Notes: generated from the sequence alone by a model not told the origin. A stretch of DNA of 54,521 bases from Lentimicrobium sp. L6 (GCF_013166655.1 NZ_JABKCA010000030.1:1-54521), one strand, 5' to 3'. Counted from the stretch's first letter, positions 1-9,504 are shown. A program made the numbers and translations.

Positions 1-3
1 CAC

Positions 4-48
4 ACTGGCACAATAACGTCGGTATGACTGGCACAATAACGCCGGTAT
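4..48. repeat. Imperfect 23-bp tandem repeat, IS21-like end
   Basis: Two copies of a 22-bp unit beginning ACTGGCACAATAACG lie at 4-25 and 27-48, differing at one base (T/C at the 16th position). IS21-family elements carry multiple short terminal repeats, and Bacteroidota members often have tandem units of this general look. No istA/istB gene is inside the window, so the body of any element would lie to the left. The family assignment is from memory of the pattern only. Confidence 0.45.
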
Positions 49-172
49 ATCCACTAAGTCTTCATTTTTTTTCTTGTCCATATAAAGTGCCCAATATTTG
101 ATTATGTATTGTAGATTAATCAGAACACAAAACTACATAAAGAGCTATTTATCAGATTTTTATTTAGAAGAC

Positions 173-220
173 AAAAAGTGGACAATGGTATTAAGGGTAG
201 GGGGATAAAAAGTGGACAAT
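173..220. repeat. Direct repeat AAAAAGTGGACAAT, two copies
   Basis: The 14-mer AAAAAGTGGACAAT occurs at 173-186 and 207-220, with a weaker relative (TATAAAGTGCCCAAT) near 82-96. The second copy ends on the stop codon of the leftward regulator gene. With the tandem repeats at 4-48 this suggests the outer repeats of an insertion element abutting the gene. The 1-219 stretch otherwise shows no gene. Confidence 0.4.
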
Positions 221-1866
221 TACATTTTTGACAAGAAAGTGACTAAATTATCATCTCTATTTAGATTTAATTTCTTTCTTAGGCGATATCTAGCTTTTTT
301 GATACTCTCTGCAGATTGGAAAGTAATATCAGCTATTTCTTTGGTGGTCATATTCAATCGTAAGAAAGCGCATAAACGCAATTCATTGGGAGTAAGATCA
401 GGAAAACTATTACTAAGGCTATTATAGAATCCAACATGTACTTCTTGAAACCGGACCTCAAAATCTTCCCAATTATCATCAGATATACTTTTATCTAATT
501 CAATAATAATTTTTCTGATATAATCATTCTCTTGTTGTGAATTATCTATATCTATATTTTTTAGCTTACTTGATATATTTGAAATAAACTCGTTCTTCTT
601 TAATAAGTACATTACATTTGTAGTGAGTTCCTTATTTCTAAATTCTAAGTTTTTAGATAATTTCTCCTTTTCAAGTAATGTATTTTTTTGTTCTAAAGTT
701 TTCCTACGGTTTCTATTTCGTTGAAAAATATAGAGTGACAAAAAAGTAAAGGTAAATACTCCAGCAATTAATAATATTAAGAGATAAGTGACTTCCTTCC
801 TATAATATTTAGCTTCTAATAGTGCTTTCTCTAATACTTGAGCTTTTTGCTCTTCTTCAAATTTATATCTCATCTCCAACAGATCCAATTCTTTGAGCCT
901 ATTATATTTACTAATTGAATCTTTAATCTCAATAATATCTTCCAAATAAAAATTGGTAGAAGCTAAATCAGACATTTCCTGAGAGATTTCTTTCAATTGT
1001 TCTAAGGCATATAGTTCTTGCAATCTATTAGATTGATCTTTCGCTCTATTCAAGCCTTCTTTAGCTAATTCTAAAGCTTTTGGAAAATTTTTAGACTTTA
1101 AATAATAATTGCTAAGGTTATTATATATCCAAGGAAATAATCTAATAAATTGATGCTCATTTGCAATTTCCATACTCATTTGCAAATATTCATAACCCAT
1201 ACTTAATCTTTCTAAACGAAGATAATCGTTACCGATATTAAGATAATTTATGGCCAACCATAGGTAATTATTATTATTGATGTTAATTGATGCCGCTTTT
1301 TGATAATAATTGATAGAAAGGCTATCTCCGTATTCGAAAGCATAAGAAATACCTAGATTATTATAAGTTCCTGCTGCCAATGAATCTTGATCATGCCTTA
1401 AAAATATACCTAAAGAACGATTATAATAGGATAAAGCATCTTCATTGAACTTTAGATTGCTTTTTAAATTTCCTAATAGATTATAACCTCTAGCCATTAA
1501 AATGCTATCCTGTATGGACATGGCATGTTCTAAAGACTGCAGAATTAGATTCTCAGCTAAATCGAATTCATAATCACCATATATTTTAGCCAACCAAAAA
1601 TTAGAATAGGCCAATCCTTTAATATCCTCTAGTTTTCGAGATAATTCTAACGCTTGTCTTGCATATTTCTCAGATGATTTGATATCTGTCCAACTTGTTT
1701 TATCAGCTAATTCCAACAAAAGTTCAAGCTTTAATTTTTCATTATTTGTCTTAAATAATAGAGATGCGAGGCTATCTACCTTAGAATCTTCTGAGGCAAA
1801 AGAAGATGATACAAAAACACTTCCAACAATAATTATAATCTGAATGAATCTCAATAAAAATTTCAT
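220..1866 (-). CDS. TPR protein with one TM helix and LuxR-like HTH
   Basis: A signal-dependent regulator of the Bacteroidota TPR/LuxR type. A signal peptide (about residues 1-24) is followed by a tetratricopeptide region (about 60-330), one transmembrane helix (about 356-378), a coiled coil, and a C-terminal LuxR/GerE-like helix-turn-helix (about 489-548) with the core LTPNELRLCAFL and KEIADITFQSAESIKKAR. The TPRs are expected to sit outside the inner membrane and the HTH in the cytoplasm. The start is the ATG at 1866, where the signal peptide begins and which is preceded by AAAAAAGGGAT; the open frame continues 14 codons upstream. The length (548 aa) is normal, so the repeat at its 3' end has not visibly removed a domain. 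The target genes are unknown. Confidence 0.85.
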   Translation of the reverse strand: MKFLLRFIQIIIIVGSVFVSSSFASEDSKVDSLASLLFKTNNEKLKLELLLELADKTSWTDIKSSEKYARQALELSRKLEDIKGLAYSNFWLAKIYGDYEFDLAENLILQSLEHAMSIQDSILMARGYNLLGNLKSNLKFNEDALSYYNRSLGIFLRHDQDSLAAGTYNNLGISYAFEYGDSLSINYYQKAASININNNNYLWLAINYLNIGNDYLRLERLSMGYEYLQMSMEIANEHQFIRLFPWIYNNLSNYYLKSKNFPKALELAKEGLNRAKDQSNRLQELYALEQLKEISQEMSDLASTNFYLEDIIEIKDSISKYNRLKELDLLEMRYKFEEEQKAQVLEKALLEAKYYRKEVTYLLILLIAGVFTFTFLSLYIFQRNRNRRKTLEQKNTLLEKEKLSKNLEFRNKELTTNVMYLLKKNEFISNISSKLKNIDIDNSQQENDYIRKIIIELDKSISDDNWEDFEVRFQEVHVGFYNSLSNSFPDLTPNELRLCAFLRLNMTTKEIADITFQSAESIKKARYRLRKKLNLNRDDNLVTFLSKM

Positions 1867-1885
1867 ATCCCTTTTTTGATAGAAG

Positions 1886-1893
1886 CAAATATA
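1886..1893 (-). promoter_or_regulatory. -7 box TATATTTG for TPR/LuxR gene
   Basis: On the minus strand this reads TATATTTG, a match to the Bacteroidota -7 consensus TAnnTTTG, 19 nt upstream of the ATG at 1866. No convincing -33 TTTG at the usual spacing was found. Confidence 0.5.
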
Positions 1894-1935
1894 GTTAATA
1901 ATGCTCAACCTATTCTAAGGGATTTATTCAGGAAA

Positions 1936-1968
1936 ACAAAAAGAGCCACCTTTTCACAAAAGCAGCTC
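1936..1968 (-). terminator. Terminator of the ATP synthase operon
   Basis: The minus-strand transcript forms GAGC and CTTTT arms pairing with AAAAG and GCTC, with small internal bulges, followed by TTTTTGTTTT. It lies about 40 nt beyond the atpG stop, between atpG and the next leftward gene. Confidence 0.6.
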
Positions 1969-2007
1969 CTCATATATCTAAAACCTCAATAAGAGGAATC
2001 TATCTAA

Positions 2008-2889
2008 TTAGGCGTTCTTTAAAGCCTCAGCACCACCTACAATTTCCAGAATTTCACCAGTAATGGCAGCCTGACGCGCTTTATTGTATTTGAGTTTAAG
2101 ATCACGCAACATCTCCTGAGCATTATCCGTAGCTTGTTGCATAGAAGTCATACGAGCTCCATGTTCTGAGGCAAATGAGTCAAGCAAAGTTTTATAAAAC
2201 TGCATCCTTAAAATCGTTGGAATTAAGCTTCCTAAAATTTCTTCTTTTGAAGGCTCAAAAAGGTAATTAGATTCTGCTGCACCTTCTGCTTTCTCTGTTT
2301 GCAGAACAGGTAATAACTGTTCTGCAGTTACCAATTGTGTAGCTGCATTCTTGAACATATTATAAACCACTACAATCCTATCGTATTCTTTCTTTTTGAA
2401 TTTGCTTAAGAGCTCCTCAGCCAAAGGGTATATAGTTTCAAATTTTAAATCATCCCAGAAATCATCATAAGAACCCACATGGCGATCTCCCAATTTTGCA
2501 AAAGCTTCACTGGCTTTCTTTCCAACGGTTATCACATCCACGTTTCCATTCCGATGTAAATCGCTAAAATTCTCTACCATTAAATGGCGAGTTTTCTTAA
2601 TGATATTAGCATTAAAAGCTCCACAAAGGCCTCTATTTGAAGTAACGGCAATTAAAAGCACTTTATTCAAAGTTCTCTCCTCACCATATACATTATCTTC
2701 ACTAGAATTTGCACTCGAGGAAACATTTTGCAATATCTCATTCAACTTATTGGCATAAGGGCGCATATTGACAATAGCATTCTGAGCCCGACGCAACTTA
2801 CTTGCGGCCACCATTTTCATGGCACTGGTAATTTGCTGGGTCGAATTTACAGAGGCTATCCTCGTTCTTACTTCTTTTAAGCTTGGCAT
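2008..2889 (-). CDS. atpG: ATP synthase F1 subunit gamma
   Basis: This is the central-stalk gamma subunit of F1Fo ATP synthase, which rotates inside the alpha3beta3 ring and couples it to the c-ring. The N-terminal helix has the family signature (TRIASVNSTQQITSAMKMV), and the C-terminal helix contains NAQEMLRDLKLKYNKARQ followed by AAITGEILEIVGGAEAL. At 293 aa it is a typical length. It is the last gene of the leftward atpB-E-F-H-A-G run, 22 nt after atpA, and is followed by a hairpin terminator. The Rossmann-like middle part has the conserved TSNRGLCGAFN. Confidence 0.98.
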   Translation of the reverse strand: MPSLKEVRTRIASVNSTQQITSAMKMVAASKLRRAQNAIVNMRPYANKLNEILQNVSSSANSSEDNVYGEERTLNKVLLIAVTSNRGLCGAFNANIIKKTRHLMVENFSDLHRNGNVDVITVGKKASEAFAKLGDRHVGSYDDFWDDLKFETIYPLAEELLSKFKKKEYDRIVVVYNMFKNAATQLVTAEQLLPVLQTEKAEGAAESNYLFEPSKEEILGSLIPTILRMQFYKTLLDSFASEHGARMTSMQQATDNAQEMLRDLKLKYNKARQAAITGEILEIVGGAEALKNA

Positions 2890-2911
2890 GCTGAAGAATT
2901 ATGTTTAATAT

Positions 2912-4492
2912 CTATTTAAATCTCTCTGATACAAGTGCTGCAGTGTCTGTTAACACCTTTGTAATATCATCGGTGTATTTTCCAGCAGCAATAGTCTTCA
3001 AGGTATCGGCATGATTGGTTTCCAAATGATGTATGTAATCCGCCTGAAAATCTGAAATCTTATTCACAGGAACATCTTTCAATAATCCCTTAGTTCCACA
3101 GAAAATGATAGCCACTTGATGCTCCACTTTCATTGGAGAGAATAGATTTTGTTTTAAGATTTCTACGTTTCTCTTACCTTTTTCTAATACGGATAAAGTA
3201 GCCTCATCCAAATCGGAACCAAACTTTGCAAAAGCTTCTAATTCACGATATTGAGCTTGATCTAACTTCAAAGTACCCGCCACTTTTTTCATTGGTTTAA
3301 TTTGAGCATTACCCCCAACTCTAGATACTGAAACTCCCACATTAATCGCTGGGCGAATACCGGAGTTAAACAAATCAGACTCTAAGAAAATCTGACCATC
3401 AGTAATAGAAATCACGTTGGTAGGAATATATGCAGAAACATCACCAGCTTGCGTTTCAATAATAGGAAGTGCAGTCAAAGACCCTCCTCCTTTTACTATA
3501 TCTTTCAAACTTGCAGGCAAATCATTCATCTGACTGGCAATTTTATCATTGTCAATCACCTTAGCAGCACGTTCTAATAATCTTGAGTGAAGATAGAAAA
3601 CGTCACCAGGATAAGCTTCACGCCCTGGAGGTCTTCTTAATAATAATGATACTTCACGATAAGCAACCGCTTGTTTAGATAAATCATCATAAACCACTAA
3701 TGCTGGTCTTCCAGTATCACGGAAATACTCACCAATGGCAGCACCAGCAAATGGAGCATAATATTGCATCGCAGCTGGATCAGAGGCCGTAGAAGAAACA
3801 ATTACGGTATAAGCAAGAGCTCCTTTTTCTTTTAAAACCTGCATGGTATTAGCCACTGTAGAACCTTTTTGTCCAGAAGCTACATAGATACAATATACAG
3901 GCTCCCCTCTATCGTAAAACTCTTTTTGATTGATAATGGTATCAATTGCAATAGTTGACTTACCTGTTTGACGGTCACCAATGATTAGCTCACGTTGTCC
4001 ACGCCCGATAGGGATCATGGCATCAATAGCTTTAATACCTGTTTGTAATGGCTCAGTTACAGGCTGACGATAAATTACACCTGGCGCTTTACGTTCCAAA
4101 GGCATTTCATAGGTTTTCCCTTCAATTGGACCTGCACCGTCGATTGGTGCACCCAAGGTATCAATCACACGGCCGAGCATTCCCTCACCTACATTGATGG
4201 AAGAAATTAATTTGGTTCTTTTCACCGTATCACCTTCTGTAATGGTATCAGCGTCACCTAATAATACAATTCCAACATTATCTTCTTCAAGATTCAATAC
4301 AATACCTTTAAGGCCACCTTTTTCAAACTCGACCAACTCGCCAGCTTGAGCATTGGTAAGACCATAAACGCGAGCAATACCATCTCCTACTTGGAGAACA
4401 GTACCTACCTCTTCTAATTGTGCTTCATCTTTAAAACCTGCTAACTCTTGTCTTAATATTGCTGATACTTCAGCGGGTTTGATTTGAGCCAT
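2912..4492 (-). CDS. atpA: ATP synthase F1 subunit alpha
   Basis: This is the non-catalytic nucleotide-binding subunit of F1. The Walker A motif GDRQTGKST lies at about residues 172-180, and the arginine-finger region [10 protein letters not shown] at about 390. The N-terminal beta-barrel begins at about residue 25. The length, 526 aa, is typical. It lies 32 nt downstream of atpH and 22 nt upstream of atpG in the same leftward operon. The partner catalytic beta subunit (atpD) is not in the window, consistent with the split atpDC arrangement known in many Bacteroidota. Confidence 0.98.
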   Translation of the reverse strand: MAQIKPAEVSAILRQELAGFKDEAQLEEVGTVLQVGDGIARVYGLTNAQAGELVEFEKGGLKGIVLNLEEDNVGIVLLGDADTITEGDTVKRTKLISSINVGEGMLGRVIDTLGAPIDGAGPIEGKTYEMPLERKAPGVIYRQPVTEPLQTGIKAIDAMIPIGRGQRELIIGDRQTGKSTIAIDTIINQKEFYDRGEPVYCIYVASGQKGSTVANTMQVLKEKGALAYTVIVSSTASDPAAMQYYAPFAGAAIGEYFRDTGRPALVVYDDLSKQAVAYREVSLLLRRPPGREAYPGDVFYLHSRLLERAAKVIDNDKIASQMNDLPASLKDIVKGGGSLTALPIIETQAGDVSAYIPTNVISITDGQIFLESDLFNSGIRPAINVGVSVSRVGGNAQIKPMKKVAGTLKLDQAQYRELEAFAKFGSDLDEATLSVLEKGKRNVEILKQNLFSPMKVEHQVAIIFCGTKGLLKDVPVNKISDFQADYIHHLETNHADTLKTIAAGKYTDDITKVLTDTAALVSERFK

Positions 4493-4524
4493 ATCTCTAT
4501 ATTTTTTTCTTTATTTCTTCTAAA

Positions 4525-5082
4525 TTAAACTTTTCCTACAAAAAGATCTCTCGAAAAATCTTCTTTTAACTTCCTCATTAAAGTACGTGTGCTGGCATCG
4601 TATTGATAGTCGCCTACTTTTACGATAAAACCACCTAATAAATCAGCATTTACATTCTCATGCAATACCACTGTTTTACCAGAAATCTTTTTGAGGAGTG
4701 CCATGATATCAGCTTTCACTTCTTTATCGATAGAACCAGAAGTAGAAACCCATGCATCAATAAGACCTTTATAATCGTTATATATATTGGTGAATTCTTT
4801 AGCGAAATATGCCAAATATTCTTCTCTACTCTTTTTTGCCACCAACATCATAAAACGAAGGCTGATGGGATCAGTATTTTTACCAAAAAGGCTATTCATC
4901 ACATTTTCCTTTTTCGCCAACTTAATCACCGGGCTTTTGAGCATGTTTTCTAGCTCTTTATTCTCGGCAATAGTTTGAGAAATTAGAAACATATCTTCAC
5001 CAACTTTTTCCAACTTTTTCTGTTCCAGAGCAAGCTCAAAAAGCGCTTTGGCGTATCTGTTTGCTAAGCGTGTTTGATTCAT
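4525..5082 (-). CDS. atpH: ATP synthase F1 subunit delta (OSCP)
   Basis: This is a peripheral-stalk subunit linking the b subunits to the top of F1. The N-terminal helical domain begins NQTRLANRYAKALFELAL, typical of the OSCP/delta family, and the C-terminal part contains NADLLGGFIVKVGDYQYD, the conserved GGxxxxxGdxxxDxS segment. It has 185 aa, slightly longer than the E. coli protein. It starts 6 nt after the atpF stop, suggesting translational coupling. Confidence 0.97.
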   Translation of the reverse strand: MNQTRLANRYAKALFELALEQKKLEKVGEDMFLISQTIAENKELENMLKSPVIKLAKKENVMNSLFGKNTDPISLRFMMLVAKKSREEYLAYFAKEFTNIYNDYKGLIDAWVSTSGSIDKEVKADIMALLKKISGKTVVLHENVNADLLGGFIVKVGDYQYDASTRTLMRKLKEDFSRDLFVGKV

Positions 5083-5088
5083 CTCTAT

Positions 5089-5589
5089 TTAGTTTAGTTG
5101 CTTGTCAGCTTCTTTAATCAACTTATCCATCAAATCCTTCTTCTTAGTATCGGCAGATAATTCTGTCTTAATCAATTTCTCTGCAATACTGATAGATAAG
5201 TCTGCTACTTCGTTTTTCAACTCGGTAATAGCAGCCACCTTCTCTTGCTGAATGCGTTTTCTTGATTCTTCTACCAATTGTTGACCTTCCAAAGTAGCTT
5301 GCTGTTTGGCTTCTTTCAAAATGTCGTCTTTTAAAGCTTTGGCTTCTTTTAAAATCTCGTCACGCTGATTTTTAGCTTCTTTAATTAAAGCCTGATTATC
5401 AGACTGAAGTGCTTTCATTTCTTCACGAGCTTTTTTAGCTTCCTCTAAAGAACTGGCAATTTCTTCTTCACGTTCTTTTAATCCTCCTAAAATAGCAGGC
5501 CAAATGAACTTAAAAGTGATGAACAGCAATATGCTGAAGGATACCAACATCCAAAATATCAATCCAAAACCGGGACTAACTAATTCCAT
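5089..5589 (-). CDS. atpF: ATP synthase Fo subunit b
   Basis: This is the peripheral-stalk b subunit. One N-terminal membrane helix (about residues 8-32, FGLIFWMLVSFSILLFIT) is followed by a long charged, Ala/Lys/Glu-rich coiled coil to the C-terminus (166 aa). It lies downstream of atpE, from which it is separated by a 79-bp gap holding a hairpin plus T-run, so its transcript level may be lower than that of atpB and atpE. It starts at ATG 5589 and is followed after 6 nt by atpH. Confidence 0.97.
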   Translation of the reverse strand: MELVSPGFGLIFWMLVSFSILLFITFKFIWPAILGGLKEREEEIASSLEEAKKAREEMKALQSDNQALIKEAKNQRDEILKEAKALKDDILKEAKQQATLEGQQLVEESRKRIQQEKVAAITELKNEVADLSISIAEKLIKTELSADTKKKDLMDKLIKEADKQLN

Positions 5590-5617
5590 ATATCTTTTTG
5601 TTTATAAATGAGCAATT

Positions 5618-5656
5618 AAAAAATCAAGCATCCTGACCTACCGTCAGGATACTTGA
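5618..5656 (-). terminator. Internal terminator-like hairpin between atpE and atpF
   Basis: In the minus-strand transcript, arms at 5656-5643 and 5637-5624 form a 14-bp stem (TCAAGTATCCTGAC with GTCAGGATGCTTGA, one U-G pair) around a 5-nt loop, directly followed by six Ts (5623-5618). This has the form of an intrinsic terminator inside the operon. Partial termination or 3'-end protection here would favour c-subunit mRNA over b, delta, alpha and gamma. Confidence 0.75.
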
Positions 5657-5668
5657 ACCAGGGTTCGA

Positions 5669-5935
<267 letters not shown>

Positions 5936-5969
5936 TTATTTATTGATTAGTAATATATAATTCTATTTC

Positions 5970-7172
5970 TTAATGATGCTCTTCTACAGCAGCTCCAAAA
6001 TAGAGCGCCGATAATAATGTAAATACATAGGCTTGGATAAAAGCAACCAAAAACTCTAGTAATGACATAAAGATAGAAAAAGCAACACTGACAATACTCA
6101 CACCATATCCAGCTACTGGTGTCATAGCACCGAAAATAAATATCAAGCTCATAAAGCCTAATATGATGATATGACCAGCTGTGATATTAGCAAATAAACG
6201 CACCATTAATACGAATGGCTTAGTAAACACCCCCATGATTTCTACGATAGGCATCAATGGAATAGGGAACTTCAACCACCATGGTACACCAGGTGTATTT
6301 ACAATATGTACCCAATAGTTTTTATTGGCACTTAAAGTAGTAATTACAAAAGTGAATACTGCTAAAACTCCAGTTACCGCAATATTTCCTGTTAAATTCG
6401 CTCCTCCAGGAATGATAGGAATCAAACCTAAAAGATTATTAAAGAAGATAAAGAAGAAAATAGTGAGTAAAAATGGAAGGTATTTTTCATATTTCTTTTC
6501 GCCAATAGAAGACTTGGCAATATCGTCACGAATAAAAACAATCAAAGGCTCAAAAACACTCTGCATGCCCTTTGGGGCCATTCCTTTTCTAGTTTTATAG
6601 CTTTTAGCTACACTGGCAAAAATCCACAGCATTAGAATAATACTGAACCAAAGGGCTACGACATTTTTTGTGATAGAAAAATCCCAAGGCAATCCACCTT
6701 CAGTAATTTCTATAATTTCGTGATTGGCAAAATACTGTTGCGCATCGATATAGGCTATTTTACCTTTATGTCCGCCATCTTGCATAATTGCAAAAGCGTA
6801 AGCTACATCAGCACCATGCTCAAGATCATGTATCATCTCTCCGTTAGAATCGAAAAAAACAGGGATTTTATGGTGTGTTTCATGATCTACAAAAGCAGAT
6901 GACATAAATGACAACAACTGTCCATCGTGGAAAATAAGAATTGGAAGAGGAACAGAAACATGGGTATGACCCCAATTTAGAATGTGCCATTCATAGGAAT
7001 CTATGACGTGCTCAATAATCATTTTACCAGCGTCGAAAACCTCTTCATCGGCAATTTCATGAATATTTTCTTTATGCTCAGTGGCATGATCAGTATGTGC
7101 CATGCTTGATTTAAGGGCAAAACCGCTTATGGTCAGGGCAATTAAAAGTAACTTTATATGCTTCAAAATCAT
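5970..7172 (-). CDS. atpB: ATP synthase Fo subunit a, long N-terminal form
   Basis: This is the stator subunit a that carries the proton half-channels. The essential Arg is R325 in MVRLFANITAGH. At 400 aa it is much longer than the E. coli protein (271 aa). A signal-peptide-like start is followed by about 140 residues rich in His, Asp and Glu before the first core helix, as is usual for Bacteroidota AtpB. The start is the ATG at 7172; the longer frame opens with TTG at 7193. It is the first gene of the leftward operon; no atpI precedes it. Confidence 0.96.
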   Translation of the reverse strand: MILKHIKLLLIALTISGFALKSSMAHTDHATEHKENIHEIADEEVFDAGKMIIEHVIDSYEWHILNWGHTHVSVPLPILIFHDGQLLSFMSSAFVDHETHHKIPVFFDSNGEMIHDLEHGADVAYAFAIMQDGGHKGKIAYIDAQQYFANHEIIEITEGGLPWDFSITKNVVALWFSIILMLWIFASVAKSYKTRKGMAPKGMQSVFEPLIVFIRDDIAKSSIGEKKYEKYLPFLLTIFFFIFFNNLLGLIPIIPGGANLTGNIAVTGVLAVFTFVITTLSANKNYWVHIVNTPGVPWWLKFPIPLMPIVEIMGVFTKPFVLMVRLFANITAGHIIILGFMSLIFIFGAMTPVAGYGVSIVSVAFSIFMSLLEFLVAFIQAYVFTLLSALYFGAAVEEHH

Positions 7173-7584
7173 TCTTTTAGGTAAATAATCCAAATCTCAG
7201 TTTTCTGGCCTAATTAAACATGTGCAAGTTTACAAAAAAATCTCGTAAATATCACATGAAACAGTGATTTTGGTAGAGAAAGTCCGAAATACAAAAAAAG
7301 GGTCGATCCTTCTGGCTTTAACTGGAAATATTTAGCTATATTTTTTGTTGTTTTTATATGCATGCATTTGATTTTTTTATCATGCTATTGGGGTGCTATA
7401 GTTTTGTGCAAAGTATCTATAATTTCCTAATTTATAGGACAAGCATCACTTTCAAAAACCAGGAAAGGCCATAACTATTCCTCAAAGGCCATTTTTACTA
7501 GAAAATTATCATAACAAAAAAGCAATAAAAATTATCCCCCTCATCTCTCCCATTCATCAAAGATTTTCCTATTTTTGCAATCTT
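7173..7584. other. Divergent atpB/dnaX intergenic region
   Basis: This 412-bp AT-rich spacer lies between divergent operons. For atpB, the minus strand has TAAACTTG at 7232-7225, one mismatch from the -7 consensus. For dnaX there is TATTTTTG at 7570-7577. A short direct repeat AAAGGCCAT occurs at about 7465 and 7484. I see no ORF or convincing RNA structure. Confidence 0.4.
7570..7577 (+). promoter_or_regulatory. -7 box TATTTTTG for dnaX, near-leaderless
   Basis: TATTTTTG matches TAnnTTTG and ends 7 nt before the dnaX ATG at 7585. With the usual distance from this box to the transcription start, the mRNA would have a leader of only a few nucleotides. Confidence 0.5.
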
Positions 7585-9438
7585 ATGGAGAATTTTATTG
7601 TTTCGGCGAGAAAATACAGACCAGCAACCTTCGATACCGTGGTGGGGCAACAAAGCATCACCAACACCTTGAAGAATGCCATTAGCACCAATCACTTGGC
7701 GCAAGCATACCTATTTACTGGGCCTAGAGGTGTTGGTAAAACAACAACTGCACGTATTTTTGCTAAAACCATTAATTGCATGAACCTCGATGTGGCGAAT
7801 ACCGAAGCCTGTAACGAGTGTGAGTCTTGTAAATCTTTTGCCACTAATTCTTCCTTTAATATATATGAACTCGATGCAGCCTCTAATAATAGCGTAGATG
7901 ATATTCGTCAACTGGTGGAACAAGTTAGAATCCCTCCTCAGGTTGGTAAATACAAAATCTATATCATAGATGAGGTTCATATGCTATCTACCCAAGCTTT
8001 CAATGCCTTTTTGAAGACATTAGAGGAGCCTCCAACTTATGTGAAGTTTATTTTAGCAACTACCGAGCGTCATAAAATTATCCCGACTATTTTATCTCGT
8101 TGCCAGGTATTCAACTTCAACAGAATCACCATTAGCGATATGGCTAAACACTTGGCTTATGTGGCCAAAAATGAAGGCGTTACTGCAGAAGAAGATGCAC
8201 TTCACCTGGTAGCTGAAAAAGCAGATGGTGCTTTAAGGGATGCACTTTCAATATTTGATCAATTAGTGAGCTTTACTTCAGGTCACCTGACCTATGAAAA
8301 AGTGGTAGAAAACCTGCACGTATTAGACCAAGATTATTTCTTCAAAATCACCGATGAAATCCTCAAAGGAAATATCAGTAGCGCTTTGGTATTATTGAAC
8401 CAGATTATTGACAAAGGTTTCGATGGACAACACTTTATCATTGGATTGGGCGAACACTTAAGATCATTAATGATTAGCCGTGACGAAGCTACCATAGATT
8501 TGATGGACACTTCTAATAATATAAAGGAAAAATACCGTCAACAAGCTCCTCAGTTTGAAACTGGGTTCCTCATTCGATGTCTTGAGATAAACAATCAGAG
8601 CGACATCAATTACAGAACAAGCAATAACAAAAGGCTTCTTCTAGAACTGGGATTGATGCAAATGTGCGGACTGGCCTCTGGCATGTTTGACAAAACTGGG
8701 GCTGAAAAAAAAAGGATTGACCTAAAAAAAAATGAAGTTCCAGAAAGCTTATTAACTGATAAACAAGACTTTGCGGACACACTACTTTCTCCCAACATAA
8801 ACACAAATGTTCCTTCACCTGAAAACACTAGTGTTTCAAGTCCTCAGAAAACAGAGGAAAAAGCTATTGAACCAAGCCCAATACCAAGAGCAGACAGTCA
8901 AGAAAATACAGGACCAACAACAAAACCTTCCACAAAAGAAGACAAACCGAAACCATTAAAAAGAAAAATCAATAGAGGATTCAGTCGTGATTTGGGTTAC
9001 TCATTAAATGATGAAAAAAAGGAAGCGGATGCCGAAGAAGATCCAATAGCCTATATGATAGGGAAAGAGCATATAGCCGAACCTATCGAGAAGGACAAGC
9101 TAGATGAGATTATCAATTCATTTATCAATGAATTGGAAGGTCAACCCAGCCTAAAATCGGTTTTACGTTCAGAAAAACCAGCACTAATAAACGACAAAGA
9201 AATAGAATTCAAATTCTATAACAAAGCCCAAGAGCAAGATTTGATGAGCCATGCAGAAGTTCTGTTGATGAAACTGCGCACCCAATTAAATAATTACCAG
9301 ATTAAAATAAAAACTAGTATTTTAGCCACCGAAAATTTCAAGGCTGACGGGCCCATGGAAAAGTTTGAGCAAATGGCTAAAAAGAATCCTAATCTCCGCA
9401 AGCTAAAAGATGTACTAAAATTGGAAATCGAATTTTAA
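7585..9438 (+). CDS. dnaX: DNA polymerase III subunit gamma/tau
   Basis: This is the clamp-loader ATPase of the replicative polymerase. Walker A is GPRGVGKT at residues 46-53; a zinc module uses C65, C76, C79 and C82; Walker B/DEVH is at 129-132; sensor 1 SRC is at 171-173. The AAA+ and collar domains end near residue 370, followed by a polar, Pro/Lys-rich linker (about 385-480) and a C-terminal domain, so the full 617-aa product is tau-like. Two runs of nine As at codons 374-377 and 380-383 sit where E. coli makes gamma by frameshifting. A one-base slip at either would stop within a few codons. The first codon is ATG at 7585. Confidence 0.96.
   Translation: MENFIVSARKYRPATFDTVVGQQSITNTLKNAISTNHLAQAYLFTGPRGVGKTTTARIFAKTINCMNLDVANTEACNECESCKSFATNSSFNIYELDAASNNSVDDIRQLVEQVRIPPQVGKYKIYIIDEVHMLSTQAFNAFLKTLEEPPTYVKFILATTERHKIIPTILSRCQVFNFNRITISDMAKHLAYVAKNEGVTAEEDALHLVAEKADGALRDALSIFDQLVSFTSGHLTYEKVVENLHVLDQDYFFKITDEILKGNISSALVLLNQIIDKGFDGQHFIIGLGEHLRSLMISRDEATIDLMDTSNNIKEKYRQQAPQFETGFLIRCLEINNQSDINYRTSNNKRLLLELGLMQMCGLASGMFDKTGAEKKRIDLKKNEVPESLLTDKQDFADTLLSPNINTNVPSPENTSVSSPQKTEEKAIEPSPIPRADSQENTGPTTKPSTKEDKPKPLKRKINRGFSRDLGYSLNDEKKEADAEEDPIAYMIGKEHIAEPIEKDKLDEIINSFINELEGQPSLKSVLRSEKPALINDKEIEFKFYNKAQEQDLMSHAEVLLMKLRTQLNNYQIKIKTSILATENFKADGPMEKFEQMAKKNPNLRKLKDVLKLEIEF
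8705..8732 (+). promoter_or_regulatory. Twin A9 slippery tracts inside dnaX
   Basis: Nine consecutive As occur at 8705-8713 and again at 8724-8732, in frame as GAA AAA AAA AGG ... CTA AAA AAA AAT. A -1 ribosomal shift (or insertion of one A) at the first tract gives two more codons then TGA; loss of one A gives TAA after GGA TTG ACC. At the second tract, an added A gives an immediate TGA. All routes would give a product of about 378-390 aa, i.e. a gamma-sized protein. The function is inferred from position. Confidence 0.5.
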
Positions 9439-9504
9439 GAATCACAAAACAAACAATAGATAATAGTAAAACCACATTTATTGTTAAACCTTAATTAAAA
9501 AAAG

